This document shows, one piece after another, positions 1 through 14,000 of a DNA stretch of 64,000 bases. The first letter of the stretch is position 1, and each line of letters begins with the position of its first letter. A program made the translations under genes and the position numbers. This stretch comes from Oreocharis arfaki (Eukaryota > Chordata > Aves > Passeriformes > Paramythiidae), in assembly GCA_013398015.1 (NCBI GenBank), contig VZRR01002165.1:434001-498000 (forward strand), given 5' to 3'. Under the pieces are notes generated by a model that saw only the letters and a program-made list of their open reading frames with translations, did not search any database and was not told the DNA's origin.

Positions 1-3000
1 TTGATACAGCTCCTTCTGTCATGCATCACATTTGCAAAATTACTAATCAAGTTTTTGCTCTCATTACTCCCCCTGACGACTCATACCTTCCAAAAAACCA
101 CAGGGGGGACATAAAGAGGAAAATGATCACCAGCTTAAAATAAAAGAACACTCTTACAAAATGCTTATTTATTCTTATACTTTGCGAAAGAAATGCTGTA
201 TAAAACTGTCTGGCTGAGATATTCAGTTGTAGTATCAGTCAGAAGTTAAATGTTCCATGGGATAAAGACCATGCCTTCATTCATTAAGGAAGTGCAGACC
301 TTGAGTTCATTCAACCATTAAGAGAGTCAATGAAGTAATTTACTAATCAATTAGACATCAGTGAGCTCTAATGCTGGTCTGTACTAAACTACAGTACAGA
401 TGTACTTCAGACTTAGTTGTTAAACAATTACCTGAAAATTCCTCCTTCTCAGAGCGGGCATTAGGGCAAATGACTGACAAAGTACTAATTACGGCTTCTA
501 AGCCATTATTTTATCCTTCACAAAAAAAAAAAAAACCAACACCATAAACCTAACCTATCAGGAGAGCAGAGGGAAGGAAGAGTAGAAAGAATAGACAGGA
601 CACAAAGAAAATAACACAGCTAAGCAAATTCACAAAAAAACCCAAGCATTGTTATTCCACATATATTTTTTTCATTTTCTTGTTATACAAATTCACTGTA
701 ATCTGATATCAAATCACACACTATCTGGGATATGTTATTGACTGCTTTCTAAGAGCTTTTTCTGCTTCCTCTAGTGTGAAGGGGGTTTTCTTTTTCACAT
801 AAACCCTTCAAAGTAGTCAAGAGTAAAATCCTTTATCTATGAGAAATGATTGGCATGTACAACTAGTTTAAAATGATGCAAGACACAATTACGAACAAAA
901 GAGAAATTGTATATTGCCTTTGAATACTGCATTTAGCCTTACAACCACTCAGATTTAGTAGTAAAATCACATATCTGAAAATCCAGACCAATGTGATTAA
1001 TGTCCTGCAAGCAGGAAGTGAAATATCATCACTGTTTACTAAGCAATGACCCCATCTTCCCTCATTTTAACACCTACAACCAAATCTGAAGAGTATCTTC
1101 TACCACTTTGAAGTCAACAGCACATGCAGAGAGCTTATGTCTGTCTCCAAAACAGGGAGTGTGAGGAACACAGCATCTTCTTGACGTGCTTTCATGATTT
1201 CATTTTCTCTAGGTTACGTAATTCATTTATCATTTCTGCTGCATAGCTCCTCTCTATTTTTAACAATTATTACTTTTCCTGTGGAGAGACGGAAATTGGT
1301 AAGAGAAAAAAAAAAACAAAAACATAACAAACAACTAAACAAACCAAGACAGAAAAACATAATTCTGAGAAATTTTATCTGCACTTCTTAGAAAATAGGG
1401 GTATATCTGTATGGATGGTCCTCTTTACTTATCATCCAGAGGCCAAGAACCCAAAGCACCTCTGCAAGCACAGGTAGTAAATGTGCTGTCTGGAGCAGCA
1501 CAGCTGGCCCTGGAGCCCTGGATCCTCTCCAACACGCAGTAGAGAATGTCCAGATTGACACATTTACATCCCATTTGCTGCCCTCGCTCCAAGTTTTACT
1601 TAAAAGTTCAAAGGTCAGGGAGGCAGCAGTGGCTGGTAACAGCAGAATACCTTTGTAGGTGACCAAAGTAAAAGATGAAAACTGGCAAGGCATCTGACAT
1701 TGCATGTTGTGTCCTGCATGGTTCTGACAATTACCAGAAAATTTAATTTAGAATGCCCAATATTGTCAAGAAAGACATCAAAATGCTTCTACAGTTTCTA
1801 TCAGGAAATAACTATGTTAAAGCCAAGAAACAAAATGAACTTTTAGATCAGGCAAGAATATGCCACGAGTGAAGCAAGAATATTATGTTCTAAATCAGCT
1901 TATATCTTTATAGAAGGGACTTTATGAAGAAAAAAAGATGATGCTGTTACTAGTGATTAAGTCTCACCTCTCCTGTCTGAGTAATACATTTCAGGTTGAA
2001 CAGATTCTAGTTACAGCCAAGCTCGATAGAGAGGCCTCACATATGTTATACCAGTGACATTTTTATTTCACATTATCAGCCTTGAATGAAAGGAATTCTC
2101 AACATAAGTAGAAGCTGGGACATGGTAAAGATGGCATGTTTTTCTGCACTCATCTCCAAAACCTGTTGGGCAAGTCACATATTTTTAAGCATCGGTTTGA
2201 AAAGAGTGTATATGTGTTTAATTTTTCAGGTATCTTTCTCTCTAATATATGACCATCAGTGGCAGGGCCTAAACAGGAAAGACAGCCAAAATCGTCCCAA
2301 ACTGTGTATGTCACGCCTGTGAGGGACTGACCCTGTCTGCCATGAATGGAACATATGGCAAAGTCCTAAAAACACGTCAATTTGTTTAAATGTTATGAAT
2401 TACACTTTGACAAAAGTGGTTCTTAATTCCTCCACGGCATCTGTCAACAGACCACACACATTTCAGCAGTTTCTTGACATTAAAATTAAACATTTCAAAA
2501 CAGAACTTAATTCAAAATGGAACTGGATTGTTCTGTGGCCTGCCTATCTAACCCACTGAGCGACTCTAAACAGCTGCAAAAAAACCCATGAAACTTTCTG
2601 CAGTGAGGAAAGCAGCATCTTTCCACTCTGTGTTAGGTAAGGATTTGGAAGATTTTACGCTTATTGGGGACTCTGTGGCTCCAGCAAGAGAAATTATGCA
2701 TGAACAGAGTTATTTTGCATAAGTACAGCTTTTTGTGCATGATATCTGATGCATCCCGACATGGAGTATGATTTACTGCCTGTGACTGCTGGGCATTCCA
2801 TGGACACCTGACAGTCTAGACTTCCAAGCAACAGGAAAAGCCACCAAAAGCTATAAAAATGCAGCATAAATGACATCTTGCATGCATTTTCTATGGGACA
2901 CAGTATTTAGTAGTAAAATATGTGAAATCTCATTTTATAGCAGACTGTCTGGATTCATCAACCATCACTGCTGGATCCAGCCGAGCTTGGAGGACCGTCT

Positions 3001-5310
3001 TCCCTCATGGCTGGGGACAGCAGTGATTCCACCCACTGGCCAGGATGCTTCCATCTCTTCCAGTAGCTCACAATAAAGGCATGTTATTGGCACAGTTTAA
3101 AAATGCTTTTATTGCTGTGTGACTTGTCCCTCAGAGACAGAGAGGATTTTAGCCAATGTGGCATCTTTTACAAAATGTACTGTACTGAGTCCCTGTACAA
3201 GCTGCCCTTGACAAGTGGCTGCAGTTTGCTGGAAACTCTTCCTAGAATCCCTTAAAGGGGTAGCATTCGTCTTTGTTAAATTAACGTGAAATCAAATCAA
3301 GCCAAATTCCAGCCAGCTCTGTCTGCCAAGAAATTTCAGAGGACTGGCATCTCCAGAAGAATCCAAATGGGGTGCAATGATGGCACAGCTCTGACTGGAA
3401 CCCAAGTAAGTCCCAAGTAAGTTTTAGAGCAATGAGGATGTGTGGATGAGAAGGTCAGAACTGAAGAATAAATACAGAATGTCACTCTTCAGGTCACAGG
3501 CAGCAGTCCCATAGAACGACACAAACTAAAATTCCATAATTTCCATAGAGAATCCTCACAGGTGTCAGGAAATGGATTGCACAAAGATCAACGGAGAAAT
3601 GCAGCTCTTCCTAATTGCCAACCTTAAGATAAAAATTGACTTTTCTGAAGCCTCACTTATCCCTCCTTTGTTGCATATCTTCCTTTTGCTCTATTATTTT
3701 TCCTTTATAATTCCAATTTTTGTTTTATTTGGCTTTCCCATTGGCTCTCTGAATTCGCAGCCCAACTGATTCACCTCATTAAAAATATCAACATTAAACA
3801 ACTCACATGGAGCCAGGTACACCATTACTGTTATTTCACTATTGTCTCATTGTCAGTGTGGGACATGATCATTCCCGGTGAGGTTATTCTTTATGTGATT
3901 GCACACTAAATAAAGGTGTAATGGCTTGATTTTATAGGATTTTCTATCCATGTCTTTCCTACTTTTTTTTTTTTTTTAATGTTAAAGGAAAGTTTAAGTT
4001 ATTCCTGATTAACTAAATATGCAAAACACATGTACTTTGTAATGGTTCTGCATTTGACACTCCTAAAATATTACAAGTATTAAAACACAAATTTAGATTA
4101 TTATGGCTATGGATTTCAAAACTGGCTACTACAATTATTTCTTTAATGTCACCCTAAGGTACCATACCAAAAGTAGTTTATAGCATTTAATTTCTCCAGT
4201 AAGTATCACATCAGCCATATGACTTATGAAAACAGTACTTGTAGAAACATGATGAAGCAGAGATTCTTCCAACTCCAGGAGCTTCCTCTGTCCCTGCAGG
4301 ATGATAGATGGTGACTGCATGAAATAAGCAGAAAGCAGGATTAGCTTTTCACCTTGCTTAACATAAGCCACAGCAAACAGCAGAAACCCGTGCTGGCTAC
4401 TGAGCACGCCCATTACATTTCACAACTGGAACTGGTGATGGATGTTGGTCAGTTGAAAAATAACAGGGCCAGAAAACTGGATTCCCAGAGCTCCAGCAGA
4501 GGTAGTTTATTACCTGACTCTGACATAAAGAAAAGGATTTGCAGACTAAACAAAGCATATTTTAAAACCTGCTGTAGAATATATGTGTTTAATCCAGCCC
4601 CGCATTTGTCTGGAATAGGGTTAGGATATCCATGAGGTTTGTTCCAGCTTCCCAGTGGCCAATAAAGGACACATTAACTGGGTTCCATCAAAGATACTTC
4701 TTATGGATTCAGTCATATTCTCACTGTTTTTTCATTCTGCTCACAGTCTCACACTGATTTTGTCATGGGCAGCTCAAAGGTGAAATAAAACAAAACTCCA
4801 TGAAATGTATGGGGCTCTGACTGCTGCAAATACTCTGTTCTGCTTATTCTTCAAAATGCATTGTCACAATTTATCATAATATTTAATTTGATCCACAGTT
4901 TTTTGGGGTTTTTTTCTATTTAACTGCTGAGTTACTGGAGATTTGGTAAAATTGATATTTTGTATGACTTTTACTTTACAAATATCAGATTTGCATAGTA
5001 ACACATGCATTGAAAATACCTCAGAACATTACACACTACGGTGATGGAAAACAAAAAATCTGTTGCTTCCATATGCAGCACTCTTATGCAGCTGTATCAT
5101 TTTGCATTCTGGCAGGCACAAGAAAATTCTCATGCATCATCTTGGTTTTGACAGTGGGCAGCTTAAACTTTGAAATAAAAGCCAGAGATTCTACATTTTA
5201 GAATGCCAGCATCACGAATTTACCCTTTCAACTGCTCCAAACCCAAAGTCCATTTGAAGGTGTGCAACTGACTGTTATGTGGATTTTTTCTTACTTTCTT
5301 CCTAAAGAAT
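1..5310. other. Non-coding unique sequence, AT-rich
   Basis: I see no gene in this stretch. Reading frames on both strands stay at or below about 105 codons, do not resemble a known protein and have no convincing splice context. There is a run of 14 A at 522-535, an A-rich low-complexity patch at about 1303-1345 and a run of 15 T at 3963-3977. CpG is rare, as expected for methylated vertebrate DNA. Conserved regulatory elements could be present but cannot be recognised from one sequence. Confidence 0.7.
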
Positions 5311-5435
5311 AAAATATTCCTTGCAAAATTCCTTGTGGCTGAATACTTTTATTTAAAAATAAAACACTTAAATATAAAAATATTCCTTGCAAAATTCCTT
5401 GTGGCTGAATACTTTTATTTAAAAATAAAACACTT
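5311..5435. repeat. Two-copy direct tandem duplication, 66-bp period
   Basis: Positions 5311-5369 and 5377-5435 are identical over 59 bases with an offset of 66. The 7 bases between them (5370-5376) complete the unit. Each copy contains the phrase tattccttgcaaaattcc and an AAAATAAAA stretch. Absence of any mismatch means either a recent duplication in this lineage or an assembly duplication. It encodes nothing evident. Confidence 0.95.
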
Positions 5436-6383
5436 GTAGCAAGTTTTTAATTTTATTTCACAGGAAAGTGGCTGTTCTGTTGAGAGGTTTTGTTTTGAGT
5501 CATCATATGAAGTTGTGCTCTTTTGTTATTTTTCTTTATTAATGCAACAGTCCATGTCTACTACAACTAAATAGAACTTTTTAGTTAACATTCCTTTAGC
5601 TGAGGGATTAAAATGACTCCTTCAAGTTTTTTATTCTGTGTTTATATGGTCTCACATTCTATTTTTATTTACTTTAAATTTCAAGTTTCCTTATTTGTTC
5701 ACTCAATCTCTGATGCTTCAGCTAAAAATAGAATACTTTTTTAGTATCTAAAAATCCCAACAATAATTAAAGATTTTGCATCCTCTTAAATTGCTCTGCA
5801 CGTTTATAGCTACTTAGTCTTGCTTAGGAGCAGCTCCAGTTTATGTTCTGTGTCTGTGTGGATCTGTACCATGTGGGCTACAGAGCAGGAAGTTATGATT
5901 CTGTACTTCCCTGAAATGAATTATATCTCATAATAAAGGCAGAGGCCTTGAATGGAACTCATGCCCTGATGTTCAGGGGATTCAAAGAGGTAAATCTTGC
6001 TGCAGTGCCTTGTTTATGCCATTTTACAATTAAGGCCTTGAACTAGCAAAGTTCTTAAGGACATGCCTAATTTTTAATGCAATGGAAGCATTCATCTGTT
6101 TGAAATGCTTAAATGCTCTGTTGAATTATGACACAAACAAAGTGGAAAAGCAATGAAAAAAAAGAAGCAGTAAAATTTCCTTAAGCAGTAAATATTCCGA
6201 AGCCCTTTTCAAGAAGCTGCAACCACCACTGGCTGCAGGAGCACTCAGATTTGTTCATGCTGACAGCGAAGCTGGGGCACACAAATCAGATTCCTCTTCC
6301 CCCTCTTCCCCAAGGACACACATCTCTGTGGCTCACTCTGCTTATCTGTCTATTGTGAGACACCTGTGCTTCCTTCACCTGCT
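5436..6383. other. Non-coding unique sequence
   Basis: AT-rich sequence with no supported gene, RNA or transposon. No simple repeat longer than a short A or T run was noticed. Confidence 0.65.
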
Positions 6384-6495
6384 CCCCTCCGAAACCCCTG
6401 AGAGGCCAGTGCTGAAGGATCCAAGATGACATCCTGGCCCCCCTCTGAAACCCCTGAGAGGCCAATGCTGAAGGATCCAAGATGACATCCTGGCC
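6384..6495. repeat. Two-copy 56-bp tandem duplication (minisatellite-like)
   Basis: Copies 6384-6439 and 6440-6495 are head to tail with a 56-bp offset and about two mismatches (C/T at 6390/6446 and G/A in the gccagtgctg versus gccaatgctg phrase). Each copy contains gaaacccctgagaggcc and ggatccaagatgacatcc. It is richer in G and C than its surroundings. Minus-strand frames crossing it simply repeat the duplicated peptide and are not a gene. Confidence 0.93.
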
Positions 6496-8671
6496 TCCGT
6501 GCTGCACTTCAGAGAAGATAATGAGAATCCAGGAAAACGTTGCTGTAATGCTCTAATTGGGACATCTGGCCAGGTAAAGAAAAGTTCCCAGGCAGCTTTC
6601 CTAAACAAACAGCCGTACACAAAGCTATTTTCTAGACTCCCTGGATATTCTAGCCTTCTCCCACAAAATAAAATCTCAATGGACTCTACCTTTATCTGCA
6701 ACCTTCTCTCTTTTCTTTAGTTTTCTACAGCCATTTGAAGCTCTTCCATTTATCAAAATATTTTACTAGTGTTTAATATAAATACACGTGATCTCACCTC
6801 TTTAATCTTGATTTTGGCTTTCATTCTGAGTTACCTACTTTATTCTGATGTGTCACTTTAGATTAATTTGTTATGCTAAGTACTTGCCAAATAAATAATG
6901 AGCTTTCAAATGGGTTCATATGTAATAAGGTAAGGATTTAATTATTCCTAACACCATTAACGTTTTACTACTGTATCAGGGTCATGGCTGAAAATATGAT
7001 AGGCACTTTCAGGATTGCCAACAGCTCAGTCTCTCACTTGTGAACCATTATTACTGCTAAGACATTGGCATCTAATGGTTTGTAAAAATGACAAAGAAGG
7101 GGCAATTCTTTGCAACAATCCATGGAACCAGACGTCCTCTATTTCAGTACCAAGCTGAAATCATTAGGAAGTTCCTTCTTACTGCTCAAAACTATTACTT
7201 TGGAGAGGAGAAAAGGAATCAAGAGTGTAAAATTACATAAAGAGAGGGTTTTTTCTTTCTTTTTTATGGCAATAAATGTGCTTGAGTTAATTTTGTTTCC
7301 TGTCTGATTGTCCTGGAAACCAATACCTTGCATGACAGCCACAGAGGCTGCATTTGGGGCTCCACTGAGGAGATTCCATGTGAATTAAAGGTGGTCTCCT
7401 GTACAACCTGCAGACTGACCAACCAAGAGGAACAGATGCACAAGAGGATGAGGTGACACCGTGCAACCTGCCAGAGGTATGTGGGAAAGGGATCCATACA
7501 CCCTGCTCTCCAGCCCATAAAGCTGCCTTTGCCACACTGTGAATGCCAACATCTGTGCCAAGGCAGCTTGATGTGTGTCCTTATTCACTTTTCAAAATGT
7601 AGCCCATCTCCCATGATTGTGTCAGATCCTAAAATATATAATTGCTCACAAATTCCTTTGAGAATTCTTTCAACACCACTGTTAAAAGGTGGAATATCAT
7701 TTTCTTAGGCGAAAAAACATGGAGTTCCAGGGATGTGATTTCTTTCCTCAGTTTTTCTATAGCCATAATGCTGAAAAAAATGAAATGGAGGTCTTGAGAG
7801 TACAAGATTGAAGAAAAATCTGTAGCTTGCAGACTTTTCAGAATTTCCATCCACAGTTACATGGTCAGCTCTCCTCCTTATTCTATCTACACCATTAGGA
7901 ATGGACTGTTGGAAGCAGCCACTTGGAGCCCAGCCCTTTTTCAATCCCTGAAAGTAAACAACAATCTAACAGGATCAATATCTACATGTCCTTGCATAAT
8001 GCCAGGCAGAAAGTATTTTCAACACCTTGGAAGAAACTGAAAAATGAATGTCCAAAACACACAGGTGCCATGAGAGAGCAGGAAGCTTGAGGGAATCACC
8101 AGCATTCCAGGTCCTACCAGCAGGAAGGAATTTATTAATGGTTCTGAGACCACACTGCCAAAATTACCCACTGTCAAGTGCCCATCTGCTTCTAGAAATT
8201 TGGAATCTGGAAACTCAAAACACATGTCCTGCAGAGTGGCACAGCTCCAGTCCTACTGTGTGAGTGAATTCCTGCACCTGCAGACACCCTGGGCCCGAAG
8301 GAGGTGACAAATCTCACAGAAGCCTGTGTAGAAGTGCTGGAGCTGAACACCAACATGTGGCCAAGGCAGCAGTGAGGCACAGCCCTGCCCCAGGGCATGT
8401 GCTCTATTCCCAGCTGGGATAGAGGCACAAAGAGTATTTCCCAGCAATCCAATATCAGTGCTCACTCATGAAACATGGGGATAATGATGGTAGTAGATAA
8501 AAGAATTCTCCTCAAACGTTTCTGAGGGGGCTGTGCTTTTTGGGTCTTTTATGAGCTGTTTTTAACGATGCCAAATAAACCAGCAAAAAGCCATATCAAA
8601 GTACAGGATTTTCACTACTTCTCTGGGTTCTGTGGAATTGTGTTTTAAAGCACACTGTTGACAAAACCTAG
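6496..8671. other. Non-coding sequence, no recognised element
   Basis: No gene is supported. Parts at about 7320-7560 and 8040-8430 are less AT-rich than the rest and carry several short overlapping open frames on both strands, as moderately GC-rich non-coding DNA does. An old, unrecognised transposon fragment is possible in either patch, but I could not match it to a family. Confidence 0.55.
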
Positions 8672-9070
8672 TGAGGGGGGCTGACCCTGGCTGGATGCCA
8701 TGTGCCCACCAAAGCCTCTCCATCACTCCCCTCCTCAGCTGGACAGGGGAGAGGAAATATAATGAAAGGAACATTGAGATAAGGGCAGGGAGAGATCACT
8801 TATCAATTACTGTCATGAGCAAAACAGACTCAGTTTGGGGAAATAATTTATTAGCAGTCAAATGAGGGGAGGGTAATGAGAAATAAACCCAACTCCTGAA
8901 AGTTCTTACAGCCACCCCCTCTTCTTCAGGGGCTTTAACTGATTCTCAGTTTCTCCACCTGCCTTCCCCCATGAGGTGCAGGGGAACTGGAATTGGGGGC
9001 TGCAATCTGTTCATTACAGGTTGTGCTGCTGCTTCTTCCTCAGGGGGAGAGATCCTCGCACTATTCCCTA
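8672..9070 (-). mobile_element. Truncated avian ERV LTR, family A copy 1 (antisense)
   Basis: Read on the + strand this begins TGAGGGGGGCTGACCC, followed by ctggctggatgcc, then a block with ctcagctggacagggg, a gagatcactt-like block and an aataa-rich stretch near 8870. The same order of blocks occurs at 14659-15040 and, reverse-complemented, at about 10700-11089. I know this as a common avian LTR whose sense strand ends in ...GGTCAACCCACCACA, so this copy lies on the minus strand. Only the part nearest its 3' end is present. No coding sequence belongs to it. The family is probably an ERVL-type LTR, but I do not assign a database name. Confidence 0.8.
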
Positions 9071-10550
9071 GATGTTTTTCACTTCTCTCTTTTCCAAGAG
9101 TTCTGTTTGCTTAGATGGATTGTGTTCAGTGGTTTGAGTGGTGACAAAACAGAATTATACTTTCAAATTTCCCCTCACTGGTGGCTGCCTACATGCAGCC
9201 CTAGCCAGGATACAGGCCTTGGCAATAACAGCCTGACAGCAAGGGAATGATATTTCCATTTGCAGTAAAAGAGTTAATGGGAAAAATCCATGTTCAGGGC
9301 AGTCATTTGAGGTCAAAGACCATGAAATGATTTGGGGGCCAAAATCGATTTCTGTGTAGGAAAAAAAATACCATTTCTCATGTAATTTCAGAAGCTCATA
9401 CTTGGTATTTTCCAGAAAACCCTTAGAAAGTGGAAGATAAATGAATTTCAATGCATTCACTAATGAGAAATCTAAATCTTCAAGTTTGTTATGTGTAATT
9501 ATGATTCATTCAGTAGCTTCTTTCTATTAGCCATTTTACACCGCTCTGGTAAGCATAGCCAAGCGCATCTCCACGTGGGTTGGCAATGGAAGTTGCTCTT
9601 TGCAGAAAGTTTGTCACATTCTAAGTGGACTTTAGAGAAATGGGTATGATATGATTGCGACTGACTGCACTTTACCTGGAAAAGTTACAAGGAATAAACT
9701 AATTACTTCAGTATTCATAGATGTGTCCAAGCAAGAAATAACTACACTGTGACATGGGTGAGCAAATAAAACATAAAACGTAGGAGAAGCCTTGGTAAAT
9801 ACAAATAGGAGATTTTGATTACTCAGAGCTAGACTGGAATACATTAAAGAAGATATAATGTGGATTTGGTATGAGATTGCTTTGGAGCTCCATAGGTTAT
9901 GTGTGAGTGCCTAGCATTAAGACCAGAGTATTATTGTCATGTCTGGGAAGCAGTGCAGCAAAATGTAGGAACAGTATAAAGGCAGTGAAAAAGCTAAAGA
10001 ACAGTTATTGCAATCTCAGTATGAGTCAATCTCTCAGGCTCTTGCCTAATTTTAGTCAGTCCTCACTCATGCAAATCTTCCACTTACTTCAAGAAATTTC
10101 ACCTGAACTGGAGCAAAACCAGTAACAAGTTCCGGTCAAAGATTTTTTTTATCCTATCTGACAAAATGTGTGATACATTGCTGTGTGGGAAGAAGCCACA
10201 GAAGTGAAGGACTTAAAAATCCACAGTGCACAAAACACCTTTCAATCAACTCAGCTGTTATTCCAGAGAAAGTGTCTAAAATGGTGAGGTAAGACAGAAA
10301 AAAAGAGGCAGGAACTTCCTTTCCACAATAAACACTCAAGCAAATACTACCGGTTGAAACATAAAAGGTCTAGAAAGCTCACATTTTATTTATTACCATT
10401 AGCAACATATCTATAACATAAAAATAATCATTCTAAATGGAATTTTCAGAAGAAAACCCTCAAATGTCATCTCATCAGAGACACTTAGCATGAGACGGAA
10501 GAGTCACATTAAGGAACACAACAGAATGAACTAAAATGAACACGGGTAAA
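9071..10550. other. Non-coding sequence between LTR fragments
   Basis: AT-rich sequence without a recognisable gene or retroviral internal region. I saw no gag-, protease-, reverse-transcriptase- or integrase-like frame, so it does not look like the body of a provirus. Confidence 0.6.
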
Positions 10551-10637
10551 AGAGAAAGCAAAAAGCAAAACCAAAAAACAAACAAAAAAAAAAAAGAAAG
10601 AAAAAAGGGGGGAAAAAAAAGAGACTAAAAAGAAACC
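10551..10637. repeat. A-rich / polypurine low-complexity tract
   Basis: About 85 bases consist nearly all of A and G on the + strand with a few C, including a 12-A run and a short GGGGGG run. It lies about 60 bp before the sense LTR fragment. It may be a decayed insertion tail or simply low-complexity sequence. The minus-strand frame across it (F- and L-rich) is a low-complexity artefact. Confidence 0.8.
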
Positions 10638-10699
10638 ACACTTCATAGTCTCACTTCCATATGATAAAATCAGCCCATAAGCCACCAGGTGTGAAAATC

Positions 10700-11089
10700 T
10701 CAGTGACAGCCCCCCTGGTTCTGGGGCAGCAGCTTCACTCAAACTCAGCACCTGAGAAACCAACAGCTCAACAGCACTGGAGAGGAGGGTGAGAAATTGG
10801 ATGTAAAGCCCAGAAAGAAGAGAGAAGTGGGAGTGAGGTGTTTAAAGATTTTATTATTATTATTATTTCTTATTATCATATGCTGATTTGGTTGGTAATA
10901 AATTAAATTAATATCCCTCAATCGACTCCGTGTTTTTTCTGTGATGATAATTGAGGAGTGCTCTCCCTGTCCTTGGCTCAACCCACAAGCCCCTCATGGC
11001 ATTTTTCTCCTCCTGTCCAGTTGAGGAAGGGAAATGATAGAGTGGCTTTGGGGGGGAGCCTGACATCCAGCCAAGGTCAGCCCATCACA
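10700..11089 (+). mobile_element. Truncated avian ERV LTR, family A copy 2 (sense)
   Basis: This is the reverse complement of the elements at 8672 and 14659. It includes gtgaggtgtttaaagatttt, a TTATTATTATTATTATT expansion (about 10850-10867), ggtaataaattaaattaat (the family's probable poly(A)-signal region), then ctcctgtccagttgaggaag, tagagtggctttg and the terminal ccaaggtcagcccatcaca, ending in CA at 11089. The left boundary is uncertain; alignment-like similarity is clear from about 10780 and plausible from about 10700. No target-site duplication was found because the 5' part is missing. Confidence 0.78.
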
Positions 11090-14000
11090 CTGATTCAGGG
11101 ATCTGTGACAGCACAAAACTCACCCTCAACAGACAGGAAAAATATTTTTCTCCCTGTTTCAAGATTAAATGACTTTTGATGTGATTGCTCTGTGCTTTGA
11201 CGGAAGGAGGAATTTACAATGGTGTTTCTGGCATCTTCATTGCTAGAAGGCAAAGGTTTGAGTAGTTTTTCTGTCCTAAGTTAATCTATTTCTTTTTAAT
11301 ATTATAAAATTAAATCACATGTCATCTGTATCAAAGTTAGAAGGAATTAGCCCAAGAGACGTATTCTGTCTTTGGGAAGTCAGAAATTTGTTTCATTGGT
11401 TTGATTGTAAACAAACTGGTTAATAGTTGAGACCAAATTTTATAGAAGTTGGGATGTTACCTTTAATTAACATACCTGATTTATTTACTCAAATAAATAT
11501 CCTGCATGATATAACGCACTAGTTATTTATTTCTCATCGTCTGGGAAGCAAAACAAGTCTTGGAGGTCACTTACACTTGGAGGTTTTGTTCTGTCATTAT
11601 ACACTCATAAAAGTTAATAGTCCTTGCTGCTTGCCTGAGTTCAACATTAAATTCTAAGATGAGTTAAGAGAATGTGTTAATTACTGTTCATTACTGTAGG
11701 AGTTCATGTGAAGCTACTTGGAAATTACAGTCAACAGAGATGATGGAGAATATGCTGTGTTGGATTTTTTTTTCGTGGGGGGTGGCATTAAGAGAGAAGA
11801 TCAGAGGGACAATAAAAGCTGAGCTGTCAAAAGTGAAACTTTTTGGCAGTATCTGTCTTGTTTGATGAAAGTTTAATGGGAAAAGATTTCTTAGCCTCCA
11901 ATGGGGACTGACTTCTCTCATATTGCCAGGATGATAAAGTCACTTCTTGAGGTAAAGTGACTCACTGCAGCATGAGAGATTTTTGGTTGAATATGTCTGC
12001 TTGATTTGTGCTAGGTGTGGAATCTCTGCCAGTTTTCCTCTGTTCTGAAAGTACATGCAATGAGCAGCAGGTTTGGGGCCATTTTGTCAAGTGTTATTTT
12101 CTCTCTGAAGTTTTCATTAAAATACTTTAGAAGGATCTGTGTTCTTAGAAACAAAGATAGATCTTTAAGAGATTGCAAGGATTTAAAGTCTTTTTAAGAG
12201 CTGGTTTTAAATCTGAGCAGAAGATGTATTTCCTACCTCCATTTTTTTTTCTGAAAAAAGAAAATATTAATATTCCATTTTAGCACAATTCTAGTCACCA
12301 TCTCTCCATCTTTCTCTATATGTATGAAAAAGATCTGACTTGGAGGTCTGGAAGTTTTTGTGACTAGATCTTAGACATATCTGTGTGTGGTGAGAGGAAA
12401 TATGGAAATGGAGCCTGAATGTTTTAAACAAAACACATTCCTGCAGATTATTTCTGCATTTTCCATAGAATAGTTGCTGGCTGCCTTATTGAGTCATTTT
12501 TTGTAAGTGAAGAATTCTGTTGGTTTTCACCTTCACAGGTCAACTGAAAACGATCTCTCAAAATGGGGACCAAATGTGATGAAGGCACCTAGGCTCCCCC
12601 TTCAGGTCTTTTTTAGGATGTTTATTTCTGCATAATTTATGACACAGAAAAGGAGGCAGGATGGCAAGATGTGTATGTCAAGTCCATCTGACAGACTGTG
12701 GACAAAAATTGCCTGTTCTGCCCTTACCTCAAGCACCATCCTTGCAACTATCCCTGTGTTACTCAGCCTTGTACACGTACTGAACCAACACCCTATTTTT
12801 TCTCTTTAATCTAGATTTTCTCTTTAATAGAGATCTATCCACTAGCCCAGTTCACAGTGTAAAAATAGGTCTAAATAAGCAGTGGTTCTGGTTTAATTTT
12901 CAAAATAATTTACCAGCAAGTTCATGGGTCAGCAGATCTGTTGGCTGATTTGAGTTCTGGTAAAGAAACTTCAATTATCCCATCAGAAGGGTATCAAGTT
13001 CTCTACATTCAATACTTTTTCAGTTTTGATGATGTCTGTACCCAAGGTAACCAGGGATATTTTATTTGTATAAAATATTGCCCTTCCCCAGCATAGGAAC
13101 AGTGGTGAATACTCCAGGAAAGACATAACAGTTGAAGAAAGCCAAATTAAAATACTAGCCTGCTTGAATACATGTTCATTGGGAGTGGCTACGGGAACAT
13201 CCCAAGCTCTTGAAATCGACAGCCTGCTGAAATCCTGATATCAACAGTGCTGGGGGTGAAACTTGCATTGGCTTTATGGCCTTTGAGACAGACCTGCCAG
13301 TAAAGGAACCTGGTCTCAGCTGCACCTACTGGCTTCTAGAAATCAGACAGAGTAAGTCAGACAGTATCGAGCTATTGTAATATCTGTTATCGTTACTTTT
13401 CTTGAGTCATTTCAAATTAAATGAGATAATACAAAACCAGTTAGATAACACACATTGAAAGATACTTTAGTGGAGATGACAGTGTTTAGAAGGAGAAAGA
13501 CTCTCCAGAAATATGTAATTTCCTTTTTTTTTTCCTCCCTAAATTAATTTTCCCGCATGAAAGTCCTCATAGACTACCTGGGGAATTAAAAGATCTGAAA
13601 TAATGTTATCTTTTAACTAAGAATAAAAGGAAAACAAAGAAGAAGCATAATTATGAGCTAACCATTAGAAAGTTCTTAGTGCTAATATGCAGCAGAGGTC
13701 AGAATACTCATGATTTATAATCGACATCAAGAGAATAGAAGGCTGCTAAGAAGGGCTCCTCTTCAGAGAAGTGAGAGAATGCTGCACAGATAATAGCATT
13801 TCCTTCATGCTGATGACTTTGTCAGTGAATACAATAAGCTGATTCATTAGACAGACCTATTCAATATAAATCCACTTAATATTAATACCTAAAAGGTTTA
13901 AAACATTTTAGTGATCATGTCACACAGAGCTATTGTTGAAAGAGAGAACTGTTTGCCCTGTCTCACATTCAGATAGAGCTCGGGAACATGAAAACGATGG

